Assembly (NCBI GenBank): GCA_944385405.1 | Contig: CALWXB010000002.1 | Span: forward strand, 62,001 to 126,000 | DNA length: 64,000 nucleotides | Origin: an uncultured Oscillospiraceae bacterium | GTDB lineage: Bacteria; Bacillota; Clostridia; Oscillospirales; Oscillospiraceae | Reading direction: 5' to 3' | In this document: piece by piece, positions 15,183 to 23,816 of the stretch | Layout of the letters: the number at the start of each line of letters is the position of its first letter | Numbering within the stretch: position 1 is the first letter of the stretch | Program-made: the position numbers and the translations under genes | The notes under the pieces: model-generated | What the model was told of the DNA's origin: nothing | Seen by the model: only the letters and a program-made list of their open reading frames with translations | Databases searched by the model: none

Positions 15183-15211
15183 AAAAAAATCAGGCGGGAG
15201 AACATCCCGCC
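15183..15211 (-). terminator. terminator of the tetR gene
   Basis: On the minus strand a GGCGGGA/TCCCGCC stem is followed by TGATTTTTTT, 20 nt after the tetR stop. Confidence 0.85.
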
Positions 15212-15229
15212 CGATTCTCGTCCGGCTCG

Positions 15230-15820
15230 TCACCGACCTTGATTTTTCCATGCCGCCCCCAGTGCCGCCTGGCAGATCCACCGCTCCAGCTCACTGCACA
15301 GCTGCTCCGGCGGCTGCGTCAGCTCACCGCACACCCAGGCTTCCAGCAGTGAGAGCAGCACGCCCGCCGTCACCTCCGTCCGGGCGCACAGCTGCTCCGG
15401 CGACAAGGCTTCGCCGGCACGCTGGGTATAGTACTCGGTCATCCGCCGGGCCAGGACCTCTGCCGCTCCGCCCAACGCCCGGCGCAGCTGCCTGGGCGGC
15501 GTCCTCCACAACGCCAGGTAATATGCCCGGTTTTCCTCCGTGTACCACAGCAGGTCCCGCAGCGCCTGCCGGACCGTTAGGCAGCTTTCCTGCCTCCGGC
15601 GCAGCTGTTCCCGCTCCCGGTCCACAGACCATTCAAAAAGCTCATACACATCGGTGAAATGGTAATAAAAGCTCTGGCGCCGGATACCGCATTGCTCCGC
15701 TACCTCCCGGACCCGGATCTGGTCCAGAGGCTTTGTGCAAAGCAGCGTCCTCAGCGCCGCGCACAGCTGCTCACGGGTCCGGGTGTCCCGATAGCCGGGG
15801 TTTTGTTGTGTGCGTTCCAT
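15230..15820 (-). CDS. TetR/AcrR family transcriptional regulator
   Basis: 196-aa regulator. The N-terminal HTH occupies about residues 12-58 (AALRTLLCTKPLDQIRVREV, CGIRRQSFYYHFTDVYELFEW; the RQSFYYHF recognition helix resembles DhaS-like TetR proteins). The C-terminal helical ligand domain is Leu/Arg-rich. The ATG at 15820 has AAAGGAGG eight bases upstream. It lies 99 nt downstream of the DUF3842 gene in the same direction. No transporter or enzyme target is adjacent, so the regulon is unknown. Confidence 0.9.
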   Translation of the reverse strand: MERTQQNPGYRDTRTREQLCAALRTLLCTKPLDQIRVREVAEQCGIRRQSFYYHFTDVYELFEWSVDREREQLRRRQESCLTVRQALRDLLWYTEENRAYYLALWRTPPRQLRRALGGAAEVLARRMTEYYTQRAGEALSPEQLCARTEVTAGVLLSLLEAWVCGELTQPPEQLCSELERWICQAALGAAWKNQGR

Positions 15821-15919
15821 GGAGATCCTCCTTTCCGGTGCCGCGCCAGCAGGGGATGTGGATACAAGACCTGAAACCGCCGCGGCTGGACATCATCCGC
15901 CACCTGCGGCCGGCGCTTC

Positions 15920-16333
15920 TCATTCCCCGGTGCACAAGGACCGCAGAAGCTCCACCGCCTCGTCCATCAGGCGGGAGAGAGACAGGGACTGGGTCCCCGC
16001 CACCAGGTTGTTGCAATGATTCACCGGCAGCAGCAGCTTTTTGGCCGGGCTGCTGCCCACTGCCACCGCCATGGCCGCGGTGATCTCCCCCATCAGGGAG
16101 TCTGCCGCCAGGATGCCGATGGGGCCGGCAATGATATCGGCGCTGCGGCAGGCCACCAGCACCGCGTTCTCTCCGGTGGCGCCGGCCTCCGCCCCCGCCT
16201 TGAGCATGGCGGAGGTGGCAATGGCATTGGTGCCCACCGCCGTGATCCGGCAGGGCAGCCCCGCAGCCACGACCCGCTCCACAAACAGCTGGCCCATCCG
16301 GCCGCTTTGCCCGTCGATCACCACTACGTTCAT
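15920..16333 (-). CDS. DUF3842 family protein
   Basis: 137 aa, full length for the family. Signature segments: MNVVVIDGQSGRMGQLFVER (Rossmann-like nucleotide-binding start), AVGTNAIATSAMLKAGAEAG, ATGENAVLVACRSADIIAGP and a C-terminal LLPVNHCNNLVAGT. The family is widespread in anaerobic Clostridia and has no established role; the DGQ-G-G start suggests dinucleotide or small-ligand binding. The ATG at 16333 follows GGGAGG. Positions 16334-16607 upstream contain no gene. Confidence 0.88.
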   Translation of the reverse strand: MNVVVIDGQSGRMGQLFVERVVAAGLPCRITAVGTNAIATSAMLKAGAEAGATGENAVLVACRSADIIAGPIGILAADSLMGEITAAMAVAVGSSPAKKLLLPVNHCNNLVAGTQSLSLSRLMDEAVELLRSLCTGE

Positions 16334-16607
16334 CTCGTTACCTCCCAACAAGTCTGCCGTCTCCATATCCCGCCGGACCGGAGAACGGACCGCAATGATG
16401 TCATTATAGCACCATCCGCTTTTGCGGAGCAAGACCCGACAAAAACGTGCCGCCTGCGCCGGGATCCGCCGTCCCTCGCCGCCGTTTTGCAAACTTTCGG
16501 GAATTTCCGGGCCCCTCGACAAAATGGGACAGGAACCGCCCTTGATTTTGTGTATGATACCCGTAGAAGCTTCCACATCTTGTGTTCACTGAGAAAGGAC
16601 GTGCACT

Positions 16608-16772
16608 ATGGAACCCATTTCCAAGGAATATCTGCTGCTGTTCAACACCATTACCGACACGCTGGAGGCCCTGGATCAGCTGCGCCAGCGCCTTCTGGAG
16701 GCTCAGCAGCAGGCGGAGGCACTGTACATCGCGGACGCCGCGGAAACGCCGGAGACAGCCCGGACAGCCTGA
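16608..16772 (+). CDS. 54-aa small acidic coiled-coil protein
   Basis: Short ORF with a proper RBS (GAAAGGA nine bases before the ATG at 16608). The product starts MEPISKEYLLLFNTITDTLE and has a long amphipathic helix (LDQLRQRLLEAQQQAEALYI) and an Ala/Glu/Thr-rich tail. It lies 81 nt upstream of nfo in the same direction. A helix with heptad Leu spacing suggests a dimer or partner-binding peptide. It is not recognised, but the RBS and codon usage support a real gene. Confidence 0.65.
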   Translation: MEPISKEYLLLFNTITDTLEALDQLRQRLLEAQQQAEALYIADAAETPETARTA

Positions 16773-16853
16773 TATGTTGCATTTGCCCGGGACGACGGCC
16801 GCGAAGCGTGGTATACTGAATATATTATAAACTGCCGCGCAAGGAGGCCCGCC

Positions 16854-17687
16854 ATGCTGCACATCGGATGTCACCTCTCCTCCTCCCGGGGCTTTGCCGC
16901 CATGGGGCGGCAGGCGCTGGACATCGGAGCGGATACCTTTCAGTTTTTTACCCGCAATCCCCGGGGGAGCCGGGCCAAGGAGGCCGACCCCGCCGACGCC
17001 GCCGCACTGATGACGCTGCTGCAGGAGAAGGGGTTCGCGCCCATCATCGCCCACGCTCCCTACACCCTGAATCTCTGCGCCGCAGACGAGGAACGGCGGA
17101 GCTTCGCCCGGGAGGTGCTCTCCGACGACCTGCACCGCATGGAACTGCTGCCGGGACAGTACTATAACTTCCATCCCGGCAGCCATGTGGGCCAGGGGAC
17201 GGCGGCAGGGGCCGCCCACATCGCCCGGGCGCTGAACGCCGTCCTCTGGCCGGAGATGACCACCACCGTGCTGCTGGAGACGATGGCCGGCAAAGGCAGC
17301 GAGGTAGGCGGCCGTTTCCAGGAGCTGCGGGAGATCCTGGATCAAGTGGAGCTGGCGGAACGGGTAGGGGTCTGTCTGGATACCTGCCATGTCTCCGACG
17401 CCGGATACGATCTCATCGGAGATCTGGATGCCGTCCTCACGGAATTTGACCGGGTAGTGGGCCTTTCCCGTCTGAAGGCCATCCATCTCAACGACAGCCT
17501 CAATCCCCCCGGCAACCGCAAGGACCGCCATGCCCGCATCGGAGAGGGCTGCATCGGCACGGAGGCTCTGGCCCGGGTGGTACGCCATCCGGCACTGCGG
17601 GATCTGCCCTTCTGCCTGGAGACGCCCAACGAGCTGCCCGGCTATGCCGCTGAGATCGCGCTGCTGCGCCGTCTGGCAGAGGAATGA
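16854..17687 (+). CDS. nfo: deoxyribonuclease IV (AP endonuclease, Nfo family)
   Basis: 277 aa, full length. It cleaves the phosphodiester 5' of abasic sites in base-excision repair. TIM-barrel with three metals: [10 protein letters not shown], the FFTRNPRGS loop, [65 protein letters not shown]. These carry the His/Glu/Asp ligands of EndoIV. The ATG at 16854 follows AAGGAGG. Nfo is common in spore formers for DNA repair at outgrowth. Confidence 0.96.
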   Translation: MLHIGCHLSSSRGFAAMGRQALDIGADTFQFFTRNPRGSRAKEADPADAAALMTLLQEKGFAPIIAHAPYTLNLCAADEERRSFAREVLSDDLHRMELLPGQYYNFHPGSHVGQGTAAGAAHIARALNAVLWPEMTTTVLLETMAGKGSEVGGRFQELREILDQVELAERVGVCLDTCHVSDAGYDLIGDLDAVLTEFDRVVGLSRLKAIHLNDSLNPPGNRKDRHARIGEGCIGTEALARVVRHPALRDLPFCLETPNELPGYAAEIALLRRLAEE

Positions 17688-17700
17688 CCTGCCTGCGTAA

Positions 17701-17748
17701 AAAGCCGCGTCCGGTCCCCAGCTTCCGCTGAGGACCGGACGCGGCTTT
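17701..17748. terminator. bidirectional terminator between nfo and the ABC permease gene
   Basis: 17-bp stem AAAGCCGCGTCCGGTCC / GGACCGGACGCGGCTTT with 14-nt loop; A/T runs on both sides. Confidence 0.88.
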
Positions 17749-17770
17749 GGTTTTTGAGGGAAAGGAACCC

Positions 17771-18970
17771 TCAGTCGTAGCGCAGCGCGTCGATGGGGTT
17801 GAGCATGGCCGCCTTCTTGGCGGGCAGATAACCGAAGATGATGCCGATGCCGGTGGACACGCAGAAGGCCACCGCCACCGCCAGCAGCGTGGGAGAGACG
17901 GTAATGGGCGTATCCGGCATGATACTGGCCACCACGGAGGTGGCGGCGGCAGAGAGGGCATAGCCCAGGCCGATGCCCAGTACGCCGCCCAGGGAGGAGG
18001 TGGTGGCCGCCTCGATGACGAACTGGCGCATGATGGCGCTTTCCTTGGCGCCCAGGGCCTTGCGGATACCGATCTCCCGGGTCCGCTCCGTGACGGACAC
18101 CAGCATGATGTTCATGATGCCGATGCCGCCCACCACCAGAGAGATCGCGGCGATGCCCGCCAGGATGTAGATGATCATGTTCACCATGCTTTCCATCTCT
18201 TCCACCAGCTCGGCCATGCTGGTGACGGTGTAGGCATCGTCATCGGAAAAGATAGCGTAGAGCTTCTCCTCCACCAGCGCCTTGGCCTCGGAGATGTGGT
18301 CCGTGTCCTGAACGGTGATGGTGTAGTTGGAAAGGGTACCGGTGAAGCTCAGCCGGGAGGCGGTGGAGTAGGGGACATAGACGCAGTCATCGCTGCCGCC
18401 CTCCTCCAGTTCCGTGTCCTGCATCTCCAGCACGCCCACGACGGTGAAGGTGGTACCGCCGATCTTCAGAGTCTGGCCTACGGCATTGCCTCCAAAGTAG
18501 GCCATATTCAGATACTGGCCCACTACGCAGACCTTCTTCCGGTCGGCCACATCCGTATACTGGAGCCCGCGGCCCTGGGCCACGGCGGATCCCTTCATGG
18601 AGAAGTAGTCCTCGCTGACGCCGGTGATGGAGGCCGTGGAGTGGGTGTCGGACCCGATCTTCACGGCGCCCCCCATGGTGACGGTGGGGGAGATCTGCTT
18701 GAGGGTGTCGGTATTGTCCGCTACCAGCTGATACATCTCCTCCTCGGAGACGCTGCGGGACGAGCCCCGGCCCACGATCATCACCGTCAGGGTGTCGGTG
18801 CCCATGTCGGCGAAGCTCTCTTCGATGTAGCCCCGCATGCCGTTGCCCAGGCCCACGATGACGATCACCGCGCACACGCCGATGATGATGCCCAGCATGG
18901 TGAGGAAGGTACGCATCTTGCTGCCCAGGATGTTCTTGACGGCCAGCTGAAAGGTCTCCGCAAGGCTCAT
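17771..18970 (-). CDS. MacB/FtsX-type ABC transporter permease
   Basis: 399-aa permease. The first TM helix is near residues 18-42 (MRTFLTMLGIIIGVCAVIVI), followed by a large extracytoplasmic domain (about 45-265). Three C-terminal TM helices follow (MVNMIIYILAGIAAISLVVG; the GIMNIMLVSVTERTREIGIR coupling segment; a pair near the end). It partners the ATPase (18967-19716, ATGA overlap) and adaptor (19718-21427) in a MacAB-like tripartite exporter. In Gram-positives such sets move peptides or macrolide-like compounds across one membrane. The substrate cannot be told from sequence. Confidence 0.92.
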   Translation of the reverse strand: MSLAETFQLAVKNILGSKMRTFLTMLGIIIGVCAVIVIVGLGNGMRGYIEESFADMGTDTLTVMIVGRGSSRSVSEEEMYQLVADNTDTLKQISPTVTMGGAVKIGSDTHSTASITGVSEDYFSMKGSAVAQGRGLQYTDVADRKKVCVVGQYLNMAYFGGNAVGQTLKIGGTTFTVVGVLEMQDTELEEGGSDDCVYVPYSTASRLSFTGTLSNYTITVQDTDHISEAKALVEEKLYAIFSDDDAYTVTSMAELVEEMESMVNMIIYILAGIAAISLVVGGIGIMNIMLVSVTERTREIGIRKALGAKESAIMRQFVIEAATTSSLGGVLGIGLGYALSAAATSVVASIMPDTPITVSPTLLAVAVAFCVSTGIGIIFGYLPAKKAAMLNPIDALRYD

Positions 18971-19716
18971 GCACCCGCCCCCTTTCCCAGGCCCATGCCG
19001 GCGGCGCCGGGCGTCACCACCGCCCGGGGATCGTGGGCGTCGCCGTCGTAGATCACCCGTCCGTCCTCCAGGCGGATGATCCGCTGGGCCTGGACGGCGA
19101 TGGAGTTGTCATGGGTGATGAGGACCACGGTGTTTCCCGCGGCATGGAGCTGCTGGAGCATGGCCAGCACCTCCCGGCCGGTGTGGGAATCCAGGGCGCC
19201 GGTGGGCTCATCCGCCAGGATCACCGCCGGCTCTCCCGCCAGGGCCCGGGCGATGGACACCCGCTGCTGCTGGCCGCCGGAGAGCTGGGAGGGCTTGTGC
19301 CGGAGCTTGTCGCCCAGGCCCACCAGCTCCAGGGCCAGCTTGGCCCGCTCCCGCCGCTCGGCCCTTGGCATGCCGGCATACATCAGCGGCACCTCCACGT
19401 TTTCCAGCAGCGTCAGCTTGGGCAGGAGATTATACTGCTGAAAGATGAAGCCCAGCATCTTGTTGCGGACCTCCGCCAGCTGGTTCTTGTTCATCTTTCC
19501 CACATCCTGTCCGCCCAGCAGATAGGTGCCGGAGGTGGGGACGTCCAGGCAGCCGATGATGTTCATGCAGGTGGACTTACCCGAACCGGATTGACCCACG
19601 ATGGCCACGAACTCCCCTTCCTGGACCTGCAGGGAGATGTGGTCCGCGGCCCGGATCAGAGTGTCGCCCATCTGATAGGTCTTGCACACATCGCGGAATT
19701 CAATGAGGGCGCTCAT
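18967..19716 (-). CDS. MacB/LolD-type ABC transporter ATP-binding protein
   Basis: 249-aa ATPase. Walker A GQSGSGKST, Q-loop FIFQQYNLLPKL, ABC signature LSGGQQQRVSIARALAG, Walker B AVILADEPTGALD, H-loop VVLITHD. Start ATG at 19716. An alternative upstream extension would run through the adaptor gene and is rejected. It overlaps the adaptor tail region by none and the permease by four bases, so the three genes are translationally coupled. Confidence 0.95.
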   Translation of the reverse strand: MSALIEFRDVCKTYQMGDTLIRAADHISLQVQEGEFVAIVGQSGSGKSTCMNIIGCLDVPTSGTYLLGGQDVGKMNKNQLAEVRNKMLGFIFQQYNLLPKLTLLENVEVPLMYAGMPRAERRERAKLALELVGLGDKLRHKPSQLSGGQQQRVSIARALAGEPAVILADEPTGALDSHTGREVLAMLQQLHAAGNTVVLITHDNSIAVQAQRIIRLEDGRVIYDGDAHDPRAVVTPGAAGMGLGKGAGA

Positions 19717-19717
19717 C

Positions 19718-21427
19718 TCAGAACCCTCCCGGTCCGCCGCCCATGCCGCCTCCGCCGGAAGGCATCCCGCCGGAGGGCATCCCACCGGAGGGCATTCCGC
19801 CGGAAGGCATTCCGCCGCCCATAGCGGCGCCCATCATCATACCGGAGCCGCCGGAGGAAGTCTGGAGATAGGCCACGGTGTCGCCCTCCTGCAGTCCGGA
19901 GAGGATCTGGATATAGCTCTCGTCGCTGACGCCGGTCTCCACAGAGACATAGACATATCCTTCCGGGGCCTCCTGATCCAGCGCATTGACCGCGCTGGGG
20001 GAGTCCGCGGTGACGAGGACGGTGTTGCCCCGGTTCACCGCACCGTTGGGAATGGCCATGACGCCGGAGGCCTCCTCCAGAACAATCTCCGCGTCCACGT
20101 TCATGCCGGGCAGGAGCCCGTCGGTCTCGTCGATGCGGACGGTGACGGGGTAAGTGGTGATGCCGCCGGAGGTGGTGCCCGCCACGGACACCTTGGTCAC
20201 CACGCCGGTGTAGGTCTGACCCTCCACGGCGTCGGCGGTGATATTCACGGTCTGGCCCACCGCCACGGCGCTGATGTCCAGCTCGTCGATGCTCATGGTC
20301 ATTTCCAGATAGCTCAGGTCATAGATGGTGCACAGCGTCCCGGAGGAGCCTCCTTCGATCTTGTCGCCGGCCTTGGCCGTCTTGGTGATGACCGTGCCGG
20401 AGATAGGCGCGGTGATCTGATAGTCGGACAGCTTATCCTGGGCGTTCTGGAGGGTGGTCTGGGCGTTGTTCAGGCTGATCTGGGCATTGTCGATCTGATC
20501 GTCCACGCTGGTGCCGGAGATGGTGCAGATCCGGTCGCCGCTGGAGATGCTGTCGCCGGCCAGCCAGTCAAGATCTGTCACCTTGCCGGAGGTGGAGGCC
20601 GTCACCACGCTGACCTCCCCCAGCTCCACCGGTACGGTGCCGTAGCTGATATAGTTGCCGATGGAGGCGCTGGCCGTGTAGCTGGAGGTGATGAGACCGG
20701 GATTGGCCGCCTTCACCCGGACGGTGGTGAGCTGCTTGCCGGTGTCTGAGGCCGTGGTGCCGCTGGACACCTCCGTCACCGTGCCGGAGAGGGTCCCCGC
20801 CATGCCGCTGATGTAGATGGTGGCGGGCTGTCCGATGTAGAAGTCGCTGTTGTTGGCATAGGTGAAGAGGAAGTTGAAATAGAGGTCGTCGTCTCCCACG
20901 ATGCGCAGAAGCTCCGTGCCGGCAGAGACGCTCTCGCCGTTTTTCACATACACCTCGCTGACGGTGCCGGTGAGGTCCGCAGTGGGGTATTTTGCCTCCA
21001 GCGCCTGGGTATAGCTTTTCTGGGCCTGGGTGACGCTGTTTTGTGCCTGGGTCTGGCTGGTGGCGGCATCAGAGGAATCCAGCGTGTAGAGCAGCTGTCC
21101 CTCCTCCACCAGATCCCCCTCCTCAAAGGTGTCGCTGAGCACTTCGCCGGAGACCAGCGTGGTCACCGTGTAGGAGTCTGCGGGCTGGAGGGTCCCGCTG
21201 GAGCTGAGGGAATTGGTGATGTTCCGGGTCTCTACCGCCGCCTCCTGATAGACTGCGGCGGCCTCCGCCTGCTGGCCGCCCATGCTCCGCAGGGCCACGC
21301 CGCCGGCGCAGAGCACCAGCACCGCCGCCAGCAGCAGAGCCACCGTCTTTTTCTTCAGCCTTTTCAGCCGGAACCGGGACGTGTTCTCCTTCTGGACCGG
21401 CTCCCGGGTCTGCAGCGCTTCTTCCAT
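19718..21427 (-). CDS. HlyD/MacA-family efflux adaptor with Met/Gly-rich tail
   Basis: 569-aa membrane-fusion adaptor. A short cytoplasmic N-terminus precedes one TM helix (TVALLLAAVLVLCAGGVAL, about residues 29-47). Lipoyl halves lie near SYTVTTLVSGEVLSDTFEEG and YQITAPISGTVITKTAKAGD, with an intervening helical hairpin rich in Gln/Ala/Asn, then beta-barrel and membrane-proximal domains (GLLPGMNVDAEIVLEEASGV). It is longer than typical MacA (about 370-400 aa) owing to extra beta segments between the lipoyl halves. The last ~45 residues are Gly/Met/Pro (MMMG, then GMPSG repeats), possibly metal-binding or flexible. ATG at 21427. First gene of the exporter operon. Confidence 0.9.
   Translation of the reverse strand: MEEALQTREPVQKENTSRFRLKRLKKKTVALLLAAVLVLCAGGVALRSMGGQQAEAAAVYQEAAVETRNITNSLSSSGTLQPADSYTVTTLVSGEVLSDTFEEGDLVEEGQLLYTLDSSDAATSQTQAQNSVTQAQKSYTQALEAKYPTADLTGTVSEVYVKNGESVSAGTELLRIVGDDDLYFNFLFTYANNSDFYIGQPATIYISGMAGTLSGTVTEVSSGTTASDTGKQLTTVRVKAANPGLITSSYTASASIGNYISYGTVPVELGEVSVVTASTSGKVTDLDWLAGDSISSGDRICTISGTSVDDQIDNAQISLNNAQTTLQNAQDKLSDYQITAPISGTVITKTAKAGDKIEGGSSGTLCTIYDLSYLEMTMSIDELDISAVAVGQTVNITADAVEGQTYTGVVTKVSVAGTTSGGITTYPVTVRIDETDGLLPGMNVDAEIVLEEASGVMAIPNGAVNRGNTVLVTADSPSAVNALDQEAPEGYVYVSVETGVSDESYIQILSGLQEGDTVAYLQTSSGGSGMMMGAAMGGGMPSGGMPSGGMPSGGMPSGGGGMGGGPGGF
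19752..19811 (-). repeat. four tandem 15-bp repeats encoding GMPSG
   Basis: Four consecutive copies of CCGCCGGAAGGCATT-like units (19752-19766, 19767-19781, 19782-19796, 19797-19811), differing at one to three bases, encode the pentapeptide repeat in the adaptor's C-terminal tail. Copy number is expected to vary by slippage. Confidence 0.9.
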
Positions 21428-21558
21428 GATGTCTGATTCCTTTCCTAACTTTGATGCTCCAAGCATAGGGGAGGAAGTTAAAACCAAACTTAAATCCCCG
21501 TGGCAAATCCGCCGTTTTTTAAGGTATTCGGCAGATTTTCTCTCCAAACGGCAAAAAG

Positions 21559-21582
21559 ATCCCGGCGGAAGATCCGCCGGGA
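21559..21582 (-). terminator. terminator of the thiE-thiD-thiT-tenA unit
   Basis: Minus strand stem TCCCGGCGGA / TCCGCCGGGA followed by TCTTTTTG, about 80 nt after the tenA stop. A GCGCCGCTGCGGCGC palindrome (about 21594-21608) lies between. The remaining gap 21428-21558 holds the upstream region of the adaptor gene, including an AAGTT-N7-AACTT inverted repeat near 21476-21492 that could be a regulator site. Confidence 0.8.
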
Positions 21583-21661
21583 CCCTTTGCTCGCGCCGCT
21601 GCGGCGCGTATTTTTAAAAGCCGTTCTTGCGGCACACCTCCCGCTTTCCGGGCGCGGATAC

Positions 21662-22324
21662 TCAGTCCCGCTCCTCCCAGGCCATATCCCAGAAGGCGGA
21701 TTCATACCGGGAACAGGCGGTGAAGATGTCCTCCAGATTGCGCAGCTGGGCCTCGGTGTAATCCGCCGTCAGACGCTCCAGCATATCCTTCAGGATCACG
21801 TTGTTGCCGGTGTAGCGCTCCGTGATGTAGCCCCGCACCCATCTGCCGTACAGGGGGTGGTCCGGCGCGTCGGGCCGCTCTTCCACGATCCGGCGGGCGA
21901 TGACCTCGTAGCTGTACGCGCAGGAGAGGATGGCGGTGAGGACCTCGGCCTCGCCGCCCTTGTAGGCCACGCTGAGCATATAGGAGGTGTAGGACCGGTT
22001 GTCCAGAGCAATGGGCGTGTGGTCCAGCTCCTCCTGGGTGATGCCGAACATCCCCATGTAGCCGTTGTGGACGTTCACCTCGCCGTCCAGGATGGCCTGG
22101 ATGTACTTGGCGAAGAGCTTCATGACCTCCACGCTGTTGCTCTTGGCCACGCCCACGGCGAACACCTTGGTGTAGTCCATGAGATACCAGTAGTCCTGGA
22201 TGATGTACCGCCGGAATTTCTTCACGTCCAGCGTCCCGTCCTTGAGTCCCTGGACGAAGGGCTTTTCGTGATAGCCCGCCCAGATGTCCTCTGTGGCCTT
22301 CAGCAGCCGCTCTACCGTGCTCAT
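21662..22324 (-). CDS. tenA: aminopyrimidine aminohydrolase / thiaminase II
   Basis: 220-aa TenA. It hydrolyses the aminopyrimidine of degraded thiamine to HMP for salvage. Catalytic Cys135 sits in SCAYSYE at the same numbering as B. subtilis TenA; Asp44 (IIQDYWYL) and the C-terminal ESAFWDMAWEE are also conserved. The ATG at 22324 overlaps the thiT stop (ATGA), with AAGGAGG upstream. It is the last gene of the TPP-riboswitch-controlled thiE-thiD-thiT-tenA operon, and its HMP product feeds ThiD. Confidence 0.94.
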   Translation of the reverse strand: MSTVERLLKATEDIWAGYHEKPFVQGLKDGTLDVKKFRRYIIQDYWYLMDYTKVFAVGVAKSNSVEVMKLFAKYIQAILDGEVNVHNGYMGMFGITQEELDHTPIALDNRSYTSYMLSVAYKGGEAEVLTAILSCAYSYEVIARRIVEERPDAPDHPLYGRWVRGYITERYTGNNVILKDMLERLTADYTEAQLRNLEDIFTACSRYESAFWDMAWEERD

Positions 22325-22932
22325 ACCGTCCCTCCTTGCTTCACCATGGTCCGCCGCAGGACGCCCAGCGGCAGCACCGATACGATCAGAATGCTCAAAA
22401 TGCCCTCGATGAGCCGGGAGGAGTTGTAGGCCAGGCTGTAGCCCCAGGCTCCCCAGCCGTCCCAGGCGTTCTGGGAATAGAAGATCACGCCGCTGAGCAC
22501 ATGGCCCGCGCAGCGGATCGCCACGGCCAGGGCCATGCCGCACACCGCCTTCCACCGCTTCTCCCAGCCAAATACGCCGGCATAGCCCAGGCAGGAAAAG
22601 CACACCAGCTGCTGGACGAAGATCTGTGCCCAGTGGACCGCCTGCCAGCCCGGGATCAGGATCATGGCCAGGATGCCGCACACCCAGCCCGTCAGCATGG
22701 AGAGGCGGTAATCGTACACCAGCGCCAGCAGCATCAAGGGGATCCAGGAGGCGCAGGTGATATTGGACCCGGTGGGCAGGGGGATGCGGATGGTGGCCAG
22801 CACCAGCGTCAGCGCGCATACCACGCCTCCCAGACTCAGCGCCCGGGCGTTAAGCTTCACGCCCCGGCACAGCCACACCGTGGCCGCCAGATACCCCACG
22901 GCGAACACCGCGGTAATGACGGAAGTGATCAT
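22321..22932 (-). CDS. thiT: ECF-type thiamine transporter S component
   Basis: 203-aa integral membrane protein with about six TM helices. The N-terminal helix is preceded by MITS. GSNITCASWIPLMLLALVYD and the RCAGHVLSGVIFYSQNAWDG segment correspond to the thiamine-binding half of ThiT/YuaJ, where an R-x-x-x-H-x-x-SG-x-x-F motif precedes the last helices. It works with the housekeeping ECF A/A'/T module, not encoded here. The ATG at 22932 overlaps the thiD stop (ATGA); stop overlaps the tenA start. Riboswitch control supports the substrate assignment. Confidence 0.88.
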   Translation of the reverse strand: MITSVITAVFAVGYLAATVWLCRGVKLNARALSLGGVVCALTLVLATIRIPLPTGSNITCASWIPLMLLALVYDYRLSMLTGWVCGILAMILIPGWQAVHWAQIFVQQLVCFSCLGYAGVFGWEKRWKAVCGMALAVAIRCAGHVLSGVIFYSQNAWDGWGAWGYSLAYNSSRLIEGILSILIVSVLPLGVLRRTMVKQGGTV

Positions 22933-23726
22933 TCCACAAACTCCCCTCTCAGCCCGAACATGTGGTTCATGGGTCCCCGGCCCCGGCCCAGGTCCAGCTG
23001 GGCGGCCAGAGCACCGGAGATGTAGGCCTTGGCCCGCTCCACCGACGTCTCCAGATCGAAGCCCTTGGCCAGATTGGAGGCAATGGCGCTGGAGAGCGTA
23101 CAGCCGGTGCCGTGGGTGTTGGGATTGTCGATGCGCCGGCCTCGGAACCACCGGCCCGCGCCGTTTTGCCAGAGGAGGTCGTTGGCGTCGTTGAGGTCGT
23201 GGCCGCCCTTGCACAGTACCGCGCAGCCGTACCGCTCCCAGATGGTCCGGGCGGCCTTCTCCATATCCGCGGGGGAGGTGATGGGCATTTCCGCCAGGAT
23301 CTCCGCCTCCGGGATATTGGGGGTCAGCAGCTCCGCCATGGGCAGCAGCCGCTGCCGCATGGCATCCATGGCCTCATCCTGCAAAAGCTTTGCCCCGGAA
23401 GTGGCCACCATCACCGGATCCACCACGATGTGCCGGGCCCCGTACTGGGCCAGCTTGTCGGCAATGACGGTGATGAGCGCGCCGGAGGAGACCATGCCGA
23501 TCTTCACCGCGTCGGGGAAGATATCCGTGAACACGGCGTCCAGCTCCGCCGCCAGAAAGGCGGGAGTGGCCTCCAGGATGTCTGTGACGCCGGTGGTATT
23601 CTGGGCAGTGAGGGCCGTGACGGCACTCATGGCGTATACGCCGTTGGCCGTCATGGTCTTGATGTCTGCCTGGATCCCGGCGCCTCCGCTGGAATCGCTT
23701 CCAGCAATGGTCAATGCTGTTTTCAT
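22929..23726 (-). CDS. thiD: hydroxymethylpyrimidine/phosphomethylpyrimidine kinase
   Basis: 265-aa ribokinase-like kinase that phosphorylates HMP and HMP-P to HMP-PP. N-terminal TIAGSDSSGGAGIQADIKTM, central VVDPVMVATSGAKLL and C-terminal NTHGTGCTLSSAIASNLAKG (anion hole and catalytic Asp region) are all intact. Start ATG 23726 (MKTALTIAGSD) with AAAGGAG. A TTG-type upstream extension is rejected. It is second in the operon, 90 nt after thiE, and overlaps thiT by four bases. Confidence 0.96.
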   Translation of the reverse strand: MKTALTIAGSDSSGGAGIQADIKTMTANGVYAMSAVTALTAQNTTGVTDILEATPAFLAAELDAVFTDIFPDAVKIGMVSSGALITVIADKLAQYGARHIVVDPVMVATSGAKLLQDEAMDAMRQRLLPMAELLTPNIPEAEILAEMPITSPADMEKAARTIWERYGCAVLCKGGHDLNDANDLLWQNGAGRWFRGRRIDNPNTHGTGCTLSSAIASNLAKGFDLETSVERAKAYISGALAAQLDLGRGRGPMNHMFGLRGEFVE

Positions 23727-23816
23727 GCTGATTTCTCCTTTCTTCAACAGCACAGTTTTATCGAGCGACGCAAGGTGGTGCCCCCAATGCGCCGCCGGAA
23801 AACGGCCAAAGGGCCG

